Source of the DNA: Alkalinema sp. FACHB-956
Lineage (GTDB): Bacteria; Cyanobacteriota; Cyanobacteriia; Leptolyngbyales; Leptolyngbyaceae
Length of the DNA stretch: 64,000 bases
NCBI RefSeq assembly: GCF_014697025.1
Contig: NZ_JACJRC010000010.1
Location: 62,001-126,000 of the forward strand
Direction: 5' to 3'
Every line of letters starts with the position of its first letter. Position 1 is the first letter of the stretch. This document shows, in pieces, positions 34,898 to 44,691 of this stretch. The notes under the pieces were generated by a model. It did not search any database, had not been told where the DNA came from, and was given only the letters and a program-made list of their open reading frames with translations. Made by a program: the position numbers and the translations under genes.

Positions 34898-37180
34898 TCA
34901 AGCCTGCTGCTGCCAATCTTCACTTGGATCGGCATTGGCCGCTTGCATCGGAATGTGAATCACAAACTCAGTCCCCACTCCGGGGGTTGAGCAAAATTTT
35001 AGGTGCCCTTTGTGCTTTTCTGTCACGATTTGATAACTAATGGACATGCCCATCCCTGTCCCTTGGCCCACGGGTTTGGTGGTGAAGAAGGGATCAAAAA
35101 TGCGCTGTTGGACGTCCGGGGGAATGCCGCTTCCCGTATCCGAGATCGCGATTTCCACCCAGTTCGATCGAATCACGGATGTACGGATCCCAATGCGCCC
35201 CATAATTTCAGCATTCTGAAGCGGTTTTTCTTGGATCGCGTCGATCGCATTGGCGATCACATTCATAAACACTTGATTCAGTTGTCCTGCATAGCATTCC
35301 ACAGGGGGTACATTCCCATAGTCACGCACAATATCAATGGGTTTACACTGGCCTTGGGCCTTAAGGCGATGCCCCAGAATCATCAGCGTACTGTCAATCC
35401 CTTCATGAATATCTACGGTTTTGATATCCGCTTCATCAAGGCGCGAAAAATTTCTGAGGGATTTAACAATATCACGAATGCGTTCGGTTCCCGTTTGCAT
35501 GGAAGTTAATAACTTCGGCAAATCATCCTTCAGAAAATTCAAGTCATAGTTAATCCTAGCCTCCACGATCGATGCCGTGGGATAAGGATATTCCGTTTCA
35601 TAAACAGCCAACACCTCGAACAGATCCTGCGCATATTGGTGGGCATGGAGAAGATTGCCGTGAATAAAATTAACCGGATTATTAATCTCATGGGCAATGC
35701 CTGCAACTAACTGTCCCAAACTGGACATTTTTTCTGCCTGCACCATTTGGGCTTGCGTACTTTGCAATTTTTGCAGCGTTTGTTCCAGATGCAGGGTCTT
35801 TTCCCGCAAGGCTTGGGTGCGTTCCTCAACTTTTTGTTCTAGCGTTTGACTATATTTTTCCAGTTGCTGTGTTCGTCTTTGAACTTTTTGTTCTAATGTT
35901 TGGTTATAGCTCTCAAGCACATACTGAGCTTCCTGTTGTTCTTGCAATAACTGTTGTACCCGTTGAAGTAATTGATTAAAAGATTGGGATAATACACCTA
36001 CTTCATGGGTACTATTCGTAGCAGCCGCTTGGAGGGTGAAATCGGCTTTTTCCGTAGCCTGTTGCACCACGGAAGCTAAGTGATTTAAGGGAGCTGAGAT
36101 TGTGCGCGCAAAGCTCACAATTCCAACGGTCACCACAATACTCAGGCCCAGGAAAAACCAGCTAAACATGGAAGCCACTTGGTAACCTGCGGCTTGAATT
36201 TGCGTTAGTTTCACTGAGGTCACCGTCACCCAATTGGTCTCCGGAATGGTCATCAGTGCATATTGCCGATCGCCCGCGACCCAATACACCAAATGATGAT
36301 CTTCAAAGGATAACCGATCGGATAGAACAGCCCCATTTACTAAATGACGCAGTTGTTTAAGAAGTTCTGCTTGGTCAGGAATCTCTTGGGAACTACTAAT
36401 CCCCTTGGGCTGCACCGTCGCAATTACCGTAGGCTGCGTTCCCACCGCAATCAGTTGAAGCTGCTCAGAACCCACCAATTGCAGATTTTGCACATCCTTT
36501 TTTAAATATTCCAATTGGTCGGCATCATAGCCCCCCTTCAGGACACCCGAAAAAATCCTGGTTTGTGAATCATAGATAGCCGCCACCATTTCGATCGTCA
36601 CTCTTTGAGTAGACTGATCAAATTTAGGAGTCCCTATCCAATGTTCTTTGTGCTTTCCGTGCTGCCACCAAGCTTCATCACTCTGCACAAAGTCACTGGT
36701 CGGTTGGCTATAGGCGACATTGAAACCATAACGCTCTGTAATAAAAATTTCAGCAAATTGACTACTCTCACCAGCACTTTTTAAGTACTGGTTCAGGGAT
36801 AGATTCGGTTGGATTAGCTTTGTCTGGCGAAATTGGGCTTCAACCTGCTCAATGGGCAACTTGGGCAGATCCATCGCGTCCGCCTGCAAAGTCCCCATTT
36901 TCACACTATCTAGTACCAAGGGAGTCGCAGCGATCGTCTTGAGCAAGGCAAGTTTACTTTCTAAATCTCGATGGGTTAATTCTGCGGTTGTACCAGCTAG
37001 GGATTTCAGTCTCGTCTCAGCTTGTTGGGCGGCCCGTTGGTAGGTCAATCCCCAAACGATCGTACCTGCGATTCCGATCGGCAGGAGGCTCATGGGTAAA
37101 AAGGTGACCAGCAGCTTCTGCTGGAGAGACATGGCCGACTTCTTCTCTGATCCCCAAAAGTTCAAATGCCGCAATTTCAT
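34898..37180 (-). CDS. Membrane sensor histidine kinase with Cache domain
   Basis: 760 residues: a first TM helix at ~24-45, a ~290-residue extracytoplasmic dCache-like sensor (SDEAWWQHGKHKEHWIG and VTIEMVAAIYDSQTRIFSGVLKGG), a second TM helix at ~345-365, HAMP (PLNHLASVVQQATEKADFTL), a long coiled coil with repeated SYNQTLEQKVQRRTQQLEK units at ~425-500, and HisKA with phospho-acceptor AGIAHEINNPVNFI. The HATPase_c domain has N-box FMNVIANAIDAI, G1 DTGSGIPPD and G2 GTGMGMSI. Such kinases respond to small-molecule or amino-acid ligands. No response regulator is adjacent. An alternative start at M17 (AMSLQQKLL) would be more typical. Confidence 0.93.
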   Translation of the reverse strand: MKLRHLNFWGSEKKSAMSLQQKLLVTFLPMSLLPIGIAGTIVWGLTYQRAAQQAETRLKSLAGTTAELTHRDLESKLALLKTIAATPLVLDSVKMGTLQADAMDLPKLPIEQVEAQFRQTKLIQPNLSLNQYLKSAGESSQFAEIFITERYGFNVAYSQPTSDFVQSDEAWWQHGKHKEHWIGTPKFDQSTQRVTIEMVAAIYDSQTRIFSGVLKGGYDADQLEYLKKDVQNLQLVGSEQLQLIAVGTQPTVIATVQPKGISSSQEIPDQAELLKQLRHLVNGAVLSDRLSFEDHHLVYWVAGDRQYALMTIPETNWVTVTSVKLTQIQAAGYQVASMFSWFFLGLSIVVTVGIVSFARTISAPLNHLASVVQQATEKADFTLQAAATNSTHEVGVLSQSFNQLLQRVQQLLQEQQEAQYVLESYNQTLEQKVQRRTQQLEKYSQTLEQKVEERTQALREKTLHLEQTLQKLQSTQAQMVQAEKMSSLGQLVAGIAHEINNPVNFIHGNLLHAHQYAQDLFEVLAVYETEYPYPTASIVEARINYDLNFLKDDLPKLLTSMQTGTERIRDIVKSLRNFSRLDEADIKTVDIHEGIDSTLMILGHRLKAQGQCKPIDIVRDYGNVPPVECYAGQLNQVFMNVIANAIDAIQEKPLQNAEIMGRIGIRTSVIRSNWVEIAISDTGSGIPPDVQQRIFDPFFTTKPVGQGTGMGMSISYQIVTEKHKGHLKFCSTPGVGTEFVIHIPMQAANADPSEDWQQQA

Positions 37181-37680
37181 AAATTGATAACGCCACTGTT
37201 TCAGGCAAAAGATTTGTTAGTCAAACACTGTTGAAGTAGAACGCTTAAAGTAGAACGGTCTTGGCTTTAGTTCAGCTCTGCCTAGTGTTTCCCTTAGCGC
37301 AGAATTTGATTGTTCGAGGGGCTAGAAAAAACGATGGAACGACTAGACAGGAAAAGTAGATTAAGCAACACCATACATTGGCAGAATGCCCTGATACACG
37401 GCAAAACTACCTAGATGTTGATGAATCTCAATATCAACTCACCCTGTCGGTGGGAGATCTTCCGACCCAATATTGCAGTAACCAGTCGCAGTTACTTTTC
37501 TATCAATTCCCGGTATTATTCTCCAGTGCAATAGATTACTAAAAACAACAAGTTTGGATTGAGACATTAGATTGAGACAAATAACCTAACCCCAACCTGG
37601 GAACTGTTTAGACTGATTTAGCAACCGAAACAGTTCTGGCAGCCCCTGCATGAGGCGGATTCTGGAGGCATCACAGAACA
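37181..37680. other. Intergenic region, nothing identified
   Basis: 500 bp between two minus-strand genes. Short near-repeats (gaagtagaacgc / aaagtagaacgg at 37230-37258; ggattgagacat / agattgagacaa at 37556-37580) are the only structure seen. No ORF with coding features, no tRNA. Confidence 0.4.
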
Positions 37681-38361
37681 CTAGTAGGCTGTAATCGACG
37701 AAAGCACTAACTGAAACTGTCCTGGAGTGAATTTTGGATTCAGTTGGCCATCGTACTCAAATTTGCTAAGCATCAATTGCAACGATCGAATTTGGCTGGG
37801 GTTGATCGGCGCTGTATTTTGTAACGTCTTAGCCCGAAACACCGGAATCATTTCTGCAAAGGGAATGCGGATCGTCATCCACTCATTGGCCTGGGTATCA
37901 AAGGCGTAGGCATAGGCGATCGTGTCCCAGCCCATATCACTGCGCGCCAGGAATTTGTAACGATTGCCATCCCCCTTTAACCGCAGTTCCAGCCCTTGAT
38001 AAGTAGCCAAATTGAGCGGAGCCTCAAAATTACGGGTCCGCACCGAAGCAAAGCCACCGGAATTCGCCGTGGAAACATTTCCCGTAAACAGCGCTCCCTC
38101 GATCGTCCGGATCAACGAACTCGCACTCACCCCACCCATCACCACATCATCCACGGCTCCCCAGGTTTGGGGCAGGTTGTCGATCGTCGTAAAGTCAAAC
38201 ACCACCGCCTGTCCAGAGTTTGCCTGGATCACTTGGGGTTGGGGAACGGGGACATTCGGTTGAAACATTTTTTGCATCCAACTGACGATCGGAATCGCTT
38301 CAAAGTAATCCAGCGTCTTCACCAAGCGACCTAAATTTTCCAAGGGATTGGGTTGAGCCAT
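37681..38361 (-). CDS. CIA30 family protein
   Basis: 226 residues. After a ~50-residue N-terminus with an amphipathic helix, the CIA30 (complex I intermediate-associated protein 30) domain runs from VVFDFTTIDNLPQTWGAVDDVVMGG to the end, with SGGFASVRTRNFEAPLNL and GLELRLKGDGNRYKFLARS as family signatures. In cyanobacteria these galactose-binding-like proteins are small and stand-alone; a role in assembly of NDH-1 or another complex is suggested but unproven. The gene is monocistronic and divergent from cruF. Confidence 0.88.
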   Translation of the reverse strand: MAQPNPLENLGRLVKTLDYFEAIPIVSWMQKMFQPNVPVPQPQVIQANSGQAVVFDFTTIDNLPQTWGAVDDVVMGGVSASSLIRTIEGALFTGNVSTANSGGFASVRTRNFEAPLNLATYQGLELRLKGDGNRYKFLARSDMGWDTIAYAYAFDTQANEWMTIRIPFAEMIPVFRAKTLQNTAPINPSQIRSLQLMLSKFEYDGQLNPKFTPGQFQLVLSSITAY

Positions 38362-38687
38362 CGGGATTACTCACCAAACTGAGCGCAATGAACGGTTACA
38401 CGGAGCCAGTACTTCTATTCTAAGGATTTATCGGTTCCCCTGCCGCGAGTGGTTAGCTGGATCACGCCTATGGATCATCTGGATCATCCCGCAATTTTCC
38501 ACGATCGACCCGATCGGTTCAGGGGAGAATTTCAGGAACCGTCGTCAGGCTTGTTACTTTTTTTCATAAAGATTCGTAAACTAAGAAGCAGTCTATAAAT
38601 TTATACTTTTTTATCTGATTATCTTTGTCTGACTACCTCAGTCCATTTATCTCAGTCCATCCGTTGAGTACATCCATGGAGAAAGCT
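38362..38687. other. Divergent intergenic region upstream of cruF
   Basis: About 325 bp holding the promoters of the CIA30 gene (leftward) and cruF (rightward). A short duplicated tctcagtccat lies near 38650-38665. No hairpin was identified. Confidence 0.4.
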
Positions 38688-39593
38688 ATGGGACGAATTG
38701 CGATCGCAGAGCGGGCTTGTCTAGTGGGTCACTGTTTGTCCCTCGCCTTTGGATTAGCGGGCTTGCTGTTGGTGCTGCCTAATCCAGAGTTCATCACTGC
38801 TTTACCCGCCTTTGGGCAGCGGGCCTTTGCCTACAGCATGGCGGGCGGGGGTGTGGTTTACATCGTACTAGGGGCGATCGCCGTTTCCCTCTATGCCTAC
38901 CGGGTTTTGGGATATCAGCGCTGGCTTACCTTTATGATTCCTGCCGTTGGCCTATCCCTCTGTAGCGAACTCTTGGGCACCAGCACAGGCTTCCCCTTCG
39001 GAGCCTACGGTTATCTGGATGGCCTGGGCTACAAAATTGCAGGCTTAGTGCCCTTCACCATTCCCCTGTCCTGGTTCTACGTCGGGCTGTCCTGCTATGT
39101 CATCGCCCGATCGGGATTGGAACAACTGAAACTCCCCACCTGGACCAGACTGATCGGCAGCATTGTCGTGGGTGCAGGCTTGCTCACCGCCTGGGACTTC
39201 GTCCTGGATCCCGCTATGAGCCAAACGCCCTATCCCTTCTGGCAGTTCCAAGATGTCGGCGAATTTTTCGGCATGCCCTATCGCAACATTACTGGGTGGT
39301 TGGGAACCGGGATGGTCTTCATGACCGCGGCCTCTCTGTTTTGGGGTAAGGGCACGATCGGTCTACGCCGCGAGCAGTTGAATACCCCCCTCGCGATTTA
39401 CCTGATCAACTTTGCATTTGGAGCGCTGATCACCCTAGCGCAATTGGATCACCGTTTTTGGGTCATGATGGCCATTTCCGTCGGGTTTGGGGTCGTGCCT
39501 GCGATCGCCCTCTGGCGCAAGGTACCCGTTGAGACGCCCGATGTTGCGCCCGTTGCCAGCGAAACCGTGGCGGAATCGATCGTCGCCAGCTAA
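38688..39593 (+). CDS. cruF: Gamma-carotene 1'-hydroxylase CruF
   Basis: I choose the ATG at 38688, preceded by GGAGA five to six bases upstream (301 residues); another ATG at 38676 is possible. The protein has about eight transmembrane helices and the DUF422 motifs SELLGTSTGFPFGAYGYLDGLGYKI and WDFVLDPAM. CruF hydrates the psi end of gamma-carotene in the myxol glycoside (myxoxanthophyll) pathway. The next gene, 197 bp downstream on the same strand, is the glycosyltransferase CruG, a pairing conserved in cyanobacteria. Assignment is by motif and context. Confidence 0.88.
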   Translation: MGRIAIAERACLVGHCLSLAFGLAGLLLVLPNPEFITALPAFGQRAFAYSMAGGGVVYIVLGAIAVSLYAYRVLGYQRWLTFMIPAVGLSLCSELLGTSTGFPFGAYGYLDGLGYKIAGLVPFTIPLSWFYVGLSCYVIARSGLEQLKLPTWTRLIGSIVVGAGLLTAWDFVLDPAMSQTPYPFWQFQDVGEFFGMPYRNITGWLGTGMVFMTAASLFWGKGTIGLRREQLNTPLAIYLINFAFGALITLAQLDHRFWVMMAISVGFGVVPAIALWRKVPVETPDVAPVASETVAESIVAS

Positions 39594-39790
39594 ATGTTCG
39601 TCGGTCCTTTCTATTCAAGTGAATTCGACAAGCAAAATTGTCCCTCACTAAGCCCCTGTACTGGGACGGAGAATTCACTTTCGGGGGGTGTCGGGGGAGT
39701 AGAGTCCCCTGACATCGCAGGGGGGCGGGGAGAAGTTCCCCGATCTTCGCTGCGTAGCAGCCCCGACGATCGCGCCGCACCACGAATTCA

Positions 39791-40996
39791 TTGAACTCAT
39801 GTTCTGTTACGGTTTTGCCTGTGTTAGATGCCACCTTTGCCCTGATTCTGCTCCTGCAACTACCCGCGATCGCCATTTTGCTGTCCCGGTTACTGCGCGG
39901 CCCCTTTCGCCATCCGCCCCTGCAAGCTCGATCGGCCCAACCCAGCCAGTTTGGCAGAGTTAGCGTCGTGGTTCCCACCTTGAACGAAGCGGCGCGGCTG
40001 CAACCCTGTTTGGATGGATTGGCAACCCAAGGGCCGGAAGTGCGGGAAGTCTTGGTCGTGGATAGCCGATCGACGGACGGCACCCCCGATCTGGTCAAAA
40101 CTGCCGCCATGGCCGATCCTCGCTTTCAGTTAATGCAGGATGATCCCCTGCCTCGGGGCTGGGTGGGACGACCCTGGGCCTTGCACAATGGCTTCCTCGC
40201 CAGTTCCGAGCAAAGTGAATGGATTTTGGGGATCGATGCCGATACCCAGCCCCAACCCGGATTGGTCGCTAGCCTGCTCACCACGGCAGAAGCGGAAGGC
40301 TATGACCTGATTTCCCTATCGCCTCGATTTATCTTGAAATCCGCAGGGGAACTGTGGCTGCAACCCGCCCTGCTGATGACCTTGGTCTACCGCTTTGGCG
40401 CAGCGGGGGAAACGGGTAACCAGGCCGATCGGGTCATGGCCAACGGTCAATGTTTTCTCTGTCGCCGATCGCTCCTGGCCGATCTAGGTGGTTACAGCAG
40501 CGCTCGCCAATCCTTTTGTGATGACGTGACCCTGGCGAGAAATGCCGCCGCGCTGGGGGCCAAGGTGGGCTTCTTAGACGGAGCTAACGTACTGAAAGTG
40601 CGGATGTATGAAGGCTGGCGAGAGACCTGGGAGGAATGGGGCCGATCGTTGGATCTCAAAGATGCCGCCACCCCGGAGCAGGTCTGGGGCGATCTGTGGT
40701 TTCTCGCCATGACCCAAGGGTTTCCGATCGCCCTCCTGCTATTCAGTGCGATTTGCTATTTCACAGGCAATACTTCATTACCCATCCTCGGCACCTTAGC
40801 TGGCAATAGCATCTTAGTCATCATGCGATTTGCCCTGGGATTCGCGATCGCGCCGTCCTACGATTTCAGTCAAGCCCAAGGAAAACTGTGGTTTTGGTTG
40901 TCGCCCCTAGCGGATCCCTTCGCAGTCTGGCGAATTTGGCTATCCTCTAGCCGCACACCCACCCAGTGGCGGGGCAGAATTTACCAAGCTCAATGA
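39791..40996 (+). CDS. cruG: Carotenoid 2'-O-glycosyltransferase CruG
   Basis: 401 residues from a TTG at 39791; GTG at 39821 (codon 11) is an alternative because no ribosome-binding site is evident. A family 2 glycosyltransferase core: VSVVVPTLNEAARL, VLVVDSRSTDGT, ILGIDADTQPQP (D-x-D) and DDVTLARNAA, flanked by an N-terminal TM helix and C-terminal TM helices (PIALLLFSAICYF). CruG adds the sugar to 2'-hydroxymyxol, completing myxoxanthophyll, a thylakoid and outer membrane stabilising carotenoid. It follows cruF. The 197-bp spacer contains a G-rich palindromic stretch (cgggggagtagagtcccctg). Confidence 0.86.
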   Translation: MNSCSVTVLPVLDATFALILLLQLPAIAILLSRLLRGPFRHPPLQARSAQPSQFGRVSVVVPTLNEAARLQPCLDGLATQGPEVREVLVVDSRSTDGTPDLVKTAAMADPRFQLMQDDPLPRGWVGRPWALHNGFLASSEQSEWILGIDADTQPQPGLVASLLTTAEAEGYDLISLSPRFILKSAGELWLQPALLMTLVYRFGAAGETGNQADRVMANGQCFLCRRSLLADLGGYSSARQSFCDDVTLARNAAALGAKVGFLDGANVLKVRMYEGWRETWEEWGRSLDLKDAATPEQVWGDLWFLAMTQGFPIALLLFSAICYFTGNTSLPILGTLAGNSILVIMRFALGFAIAPSYDFSQAQGKLWFWLSPLADPFAVWRIWLSSSRTPTQWRGRIYQAQ

Positions 40997-41223
40997 TTCT
41001 TCAACTCTAAATGGATACCCCGATCGGGCAATTGCTTGATTCTCGATCGATTTTCTATGGATTTCATGGGGCTAGTAATATTAATTCATGCCAAAAGTTG
41101 CGGTTATGTTTCAGTTTGTTGCAACCCTGGATGAGTTCCGTAGCAACCTTTCCCTCCCATAGTAAAGTGGGAATCAATAAAGCTGTATGAGTTTAGCTTT
41201 GATAAAAAGAGGGAAAAACACTC

Positions 41224-41457
41224 ATGGTTCAGCGTGGTTCAAAAGTTCGCATCCTGCGTCCCGAATCCTATTGGTACAATGATATTGGTACCGTGGCATC
41301 CATTGACCAAAGCGGCATTAAGTACAACGTAGTGGTGCGCTTTGACAAAGTAAATTACAGCGGTTTTAGCGGTAGCGCTAGTGGCGTCAACACCAACAAC
41401 TTTGCAGTGAGCGAATTGGTGGAAGTTGAAGCTCCTCCCGCTAAAGCTAAGAAATAA
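41224..41457 (+). CDS. psaE: Photosystem I subunit IV, PsaE
   Basis: 77 residues: [28 protein letters not shown]... then [13 protein letters not shown] and [12 protein letters not shown], the complete PsaE SH3-like fold with an Ala/Lys-rich end. PsaE sits on the stromal face of photosystem I and helps dock ferredoxin, flavodoxin and cyclic electron flow components. The start has an AG-rich leader (aagagggaaaaac) as a weak ribosome-binding site. No HLR1 repeat (TTACA pairs) is obvious upstream. A strong terminator follows at 41540. Full length and monocistronic. Confidence 0.97.
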   Translation: MVQRGSKVRILRPESYWYNDIGTVASIDQSGIKYNVVVRFDKVNYSGFSGSASGVNTNNFAVSELVEVEAPPAKAKK

Positions 41458-41539
41458 GGCTAGGTGGATTCTCTCAGAGAGTATGTTTGAGGTTAGCCCA
41501 GGCATCTCTTAGAAGATAATTCAGCAGTCACAAGCCGTC

Positions 41540-41570
41540 TGGAGTAGGTCGATCGATCTACTCCATTTTT
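41540..41570 (+). terminator. Rho-independent terminator of psaE
   Basis: TGGAGTAG (41540-41547) pairs with CTACTCCA (41558-41565); the loop is itself a GATCGATC-type palindrome and the stem is followed by TTTTTATA. It lies 83 bp after the psaE stop. Confidence 0.85.
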
Positions 41571-41623
41571 ATATTGATGACATCACCTAGACTGGATCAG
41601 GACTGTTTGTGAGGACGACGATC

Positions 41624-42559
41624 GTGCCTGAGTTACCTGAAGTGGAAACCGTGCGCCGAGGTTTGAACGCAACAACCCTGCACCAGCCCATGACTGGCGC
41701 TGAAGTGTTGTTGCCCCGCACGATCGCCTATCCGGATCCCCTGGATTTTCCCAGCAATCTCGTGAATTGCACGATCACCCAGTGGCAACGGCGGGGCAAA
41801 TATTTACTGGCAGAGTTAGGAGAGGCTGGCTGCCAAGGCTATTTAGGGGTGCATTTGCGCATGACCGGGCAATTGCTCTGGGTCCCATCCGATCGCCCCG
41901 TGGAGAAACATACCCGAGTGCGCTTCTTTTTCCAGAACGATCGGGAATTGCGCTTTGTCGATACGCGCACCTTTGGGCAAATTTGGTGGGTACCGCCCGA
42001 TCGCCTGCCTCAAGATATCGTGCACGGCCTGCAAAATCTGGGGCCAGAACCCTTTGATGCCGCCTTTTCCGAAGAATATTTAGCCGCTTGGTGTCGCGAT
42101 CGCAAACGTCCGATAAAAAATGCCTTGCTAGATCAAACGTTAGTCGCCGGAGTCGGCAACATTTACGCCGATGAATCGTTATTTTTGAGCAATCTGCATC
42201 CGACCACCCACTGCGCCGACCTCCAGCCGCAACAACTCGCGACCCTGCGCCGTCATGTCATTCAAGTCTTAGAAGACAGCATTGCCGCCAAAGGGACGAC
42301 ATTGCGGGACTATCGCACCGTGGAAGGGGTGAATGGCAACTACGGCGGACAGGCGTGGGTCTATGGGCGAGATGGAGAAGCTTGTCGGGTCTGCGGAACC
42401 CCGATCGAACGCATCAAACTAGCGGGGCGATCGGCCCACTATTGCCCCCAGTGCCAGTGCCCCCAGTGCCAGCCGATCGCAGAACCATCGATCGGGCGTT
42501 CTCCGCGGCGCAACACCGATCGTAAAACCGCGAGTTCTCTAAAACAAAAACTGGACTAA
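41624..42559 (+). CDS. mutM: Formamidopyrimidine-DNA glycosylase MutM
   Basis: The start is the GTG at 41624 because it places the catalytic Pro directly after the initiator (PELPEVETVRRGL). 311 residues. LGVHLRMTGQL, the helix-two-turn-helix NALLDQTLVAGVGNIYADE and the zinc finger C-R-V-C...C-P-Q-C are intact. MutM excises 8-oxoguanine and other oxidised purines. The finger is followed by an extra C-P-Q-C-Q made by a short tandem duplication in the DNA (tgcccccagtgccag repeated), then a basic tail. The last 21 bp overlap the convergent SH3 gene. Confidence 0.95.
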   Translation: MPELPEVETVRRGLNATTLHQPMTGAEVLLPRTIAYPDPLDFPSNLVNCTITQWQRRGKYLLAELGEAGCQGYLGVHLRMTGQLLWVPSDRPVEKHTRVRFFFQNDRELRFVDTRTFGQIWWVPPDRLPQDIVHGLQNLGPEPFDAAFSEEYLAAWCRDRKRPIKNALLDQTLVAGVGNIYADESLFLSNLHPTTHCADLQPQQLATLRRHVIQVLEDSIAAKGTTLRDYRTVEGVNGNYGGQAWVYGRDGEACRVCGTPIERIKLAGRSAHYCPQCQCPQCQPIAEPSIGRSPRRNTDRKTASSLKQKLD

Positions 42560-43093
42560 ATCTCCTCTCACCCACCCCTGCCGATGGGAGTCGTTCAAAT
42601 ATTTCACGTAATACCAGGTAGCGTTATCCGCCGGATCTGCCGCCATTTCCTTAATCAAAACCTTATCGCCATGGTGTGCAGCAAACAGCGCATTGTAGTG
42701 GGTCGATGGCCCCGATCGCACATTTAACCTTCCACGAGGCACACCTGCATCCAAAATCGCCTGGGATGGAAAAAATTCGCCCCCGATCGCTGGAAATTGC
42801 AGAAAGTCCTCCCGAATCCACCCGCGATCGTCGGGATTGATCCGCACCATGTACCAGATGTATCCCTGTTGGCCGCGTTGCCCATCCATTATTTCCAACT
42901 TTTGCCCGCTGGTTGCATAGGTCAACGCTTCCGAATGAGTTGTTGGCTGCGATCGCACATTCACCACATTTCCTGGCTGCACATTCACCACATAGGCCGG
43001 TCTGGCCACCGCTGCCATTGCTGCCAGTAGAAGCAGACTAACCGCCGTCAGACTCGCTCGTATTCCCGTTTGCAGTAAGGTGAGAAGTTTCAT
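42539..43093 (-). CDS. Secreted bacterial SH3-domain protein
   Basis: 184 residues from the ATG at 43093; upstream in-frame codons to 43114 are Cys-rich and unlikely. A signal peptide (residues 1-32; SLLLLAAMAAVARPA) is followed by two SH3b repeats: VNVRSQPTTHSEALTYATSGQKLEI and LNVRSGPSTHYNALFAAHHGDKVLI, each with a W-Y-x-V/K strand and G-W-V/I-R-x-D. Such repeats bind peptidoglycan or periplasmic ligands. Its 3' end overlaps mutM by 21 bp on the opposite strand. Function beyond periplasmic binding is unknown. Confidence 0.88.
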   Translation of the reverse strand: MKLLTLLQTGIRASLTAVSLLLLAAMAAVARPAYVVNVQPGNVVNVRSQPTTHSEALTYATSGQKLEIMDGQRGQQGYIWYMVRINPDDRGWIREDFLQFPAIGGEFFPSQAILDAGVPRGRLNVRSGPSTHYNALFAAHHGDKVLIKEMAADPADNATWYYVKYLNDSHRQGWVRGDLVQFLF

Positions 43094-43357
43094 AGGGCAT
43101 TCCTCACAACGCACGATCGCAGGCCGCGATCGGCTATCAATTGATCGGCATCCTTCGGATAGGGATTACTTAATTTTACGCATAGAAATAATTAGCTATC
43201 CTTATCCTCTTACCTTCGATCGTGACGTAGATTTTAGGGAAATGGGGGCGATGTTTTACATTTCTTTCCATTCAGGCTGACCGACACCCAGTCAAGTGCT
43301 CCTCAGGGATACAGTTCATCGTCTATCCTAGAAAACTGTTGAACTAGCACCGAACCT

Positions 43358-43389
43358 ATGGCAGGACATAGTAATGGCAGGACATAGTA
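43358..43389 (+). repeat. 16-bp duplication covering the yebC start codon
   Basis: atggcaggacatagta occurs twice, head to tail, at 43358-43373 and 43374-43389. The upstream copy has an ATG that is out of frame with yebC. It opens a nine-codon reading frame that stops at 43385-43387, overlapping the true start. Confidence 0.9.
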
Positions 43390-44198
43390 AGTGGGCCAAT
43401 ATTAAACGGCAAAAAGCCCGCGTTGATGCAAAACGTGCCAATGTCTTTACTAAAATCTCGCGGGAAATTATTGTAGCGGCCCGCGCCGGAGCCGATCCAG
43501 CGGGGAATTTTCAACTGCGCACCGCGATCGACAAAGCCAAGGCCGCAGGCATTCCCAATGACAATATTGATCGGGCGATCGCGAAGGGCTCCGGCACCTT
43601 AGAAGCCGATGGGAATGCATTGGAATCCATTCGCTACGAAGGCTATGGCCCCGGAGGAGTGGCAATTTTGATTGAAGCCCTGACCGACAACCGCAACCGC
43701 ACCGCCGCCGATTTGCGCGCCGCCTTCAGCAAAAATGGCGGAAACCTGGGGGAAACGGGCTGTGTGGGCTGGATGTTTGCACAAAAAGGCGTGGTTTCTT
43801 TGACCTTCGATCTCACCCCCACTGGGCGAGGCCGCAACCGCATTCCCGCCACCCTGGACGAAGAAGCTTTATTGGAAGCTTGCCTAGAAGCGGGGGCAGA
43901 CACCTACGAGTTAAGCGACCTGTCGGAAGACGATGGCATCGCGATCGGGAAATTGGCGGAAGTCTTCACCGATATCACCAATCTGGAAAATCTGAGTCAG
44001 TGCTTACAAAAACAGGGCTATACCGTCTCCCAGGCGGAGTTCCGGTGGATTCCAACCACCACCATGGAATTGGAGGATGCCGATCAAACCCGATCGTTGT
44101 TAAAACTCATTGATGCTTTGGAAGATTTGGACGATGTGCAAACGGTCACCGCTAACTTTGAAATCAGTGATGAGTTAATGGCAATGAGTTTCGCGTAA
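43374..44198 (+). CDS. yebC: YebC/PmpR family protein
   Basis: 274 residues: [31 protein letters not shown], then [34 protein letters not shown] and a long YebC C-terminal domain with a 20-residue insertion ([20 protein letters not shown]). YebC proteins were described as transcription regulators and more recently as factors that help ribosomes through polyproline stretches. The start codon is the second of two ATGs created by a 16-bp tandem duplication; the first would encode a nine-codon leader. Complete and monocistronic. Confidence 0.94.
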   Translation: MAGHSKWANIKRQKARVDAKRANVFTKISREIIVAARAGADPAGNFQLRTAIDKAKAAGIPNDNIDRAIAKGSGTLEADGNALESIRYEGYGPGGVAILIEALTDNRNRTAADLRAAFSKNGGNLGETGCVGWMFAQKGVVSLTFDLTPTGRGRNRIPATLDEEALLEACLEAGADTYELSDLSEDDGIAIGKLAEVFTDITNLENLSQCLQKQGYTVSQAEFRWIPTTTMELEDADQTRSLLKLIDALEDLDDVQTVTANFEISDELMAMSFA

Positions 44199-44691
44199 TT
44201 TTTTTTGCGCGTAATCTTCCCATTGCTATCACCTATTGCTATCCCCTGATATCACCGTGATATCCCCCGTTTTTGGTATCCCCGTTCGAGACAGATGCGC
44301 TTTGGGTGCCAACGGGGGGCATCACGGGAAAAACTTCGGATTAACTGGAAAGCCCCTTCCCGTCAACCCGAAGCCTTGTGCTCTATACCCCTTTAGATTA
44401 GCCTTGACCCAGGCTCAATAACTTCATCCAATACGGTGATTCGCCATCACCCGATCGGTTCATTCCTATGGATGATTTGTGATGAGGATCACATGCTTTC
44501 TAGCAATAATAACCGATTTGTCGGACAATCGCACATCAATCCCGAAAAGATTGAGGGGAACGTTAGGTTTTCCGTAGTTCTAGCATTGATATTTCCGATT
44601 TCAGAACTCCCGATGGCAGAAGCTAGCCGATCGCGGAGACTCGTCGATCGCAAAGATTAGACGCAAAGACGTTAACCGAGAGCAATTGCCT
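44199..44691. other. Convergent intergenic region, nothing identified
   Basis: About 490 bp between yebC and devA, which face each other. An early near-repeat (ttgctatcacct / ttgctatcccct at 44223-44250) is present. Open frames at 44236 and 44436 have no coding features. No tRNA consensus was seen. Confidence 0.4.

Noticed and set aside
41000-41223. HLR1-type light regulatory repeat upstream of psaE
   Set aside because: I could not find paired TTACA-like elements at the expected spacing.
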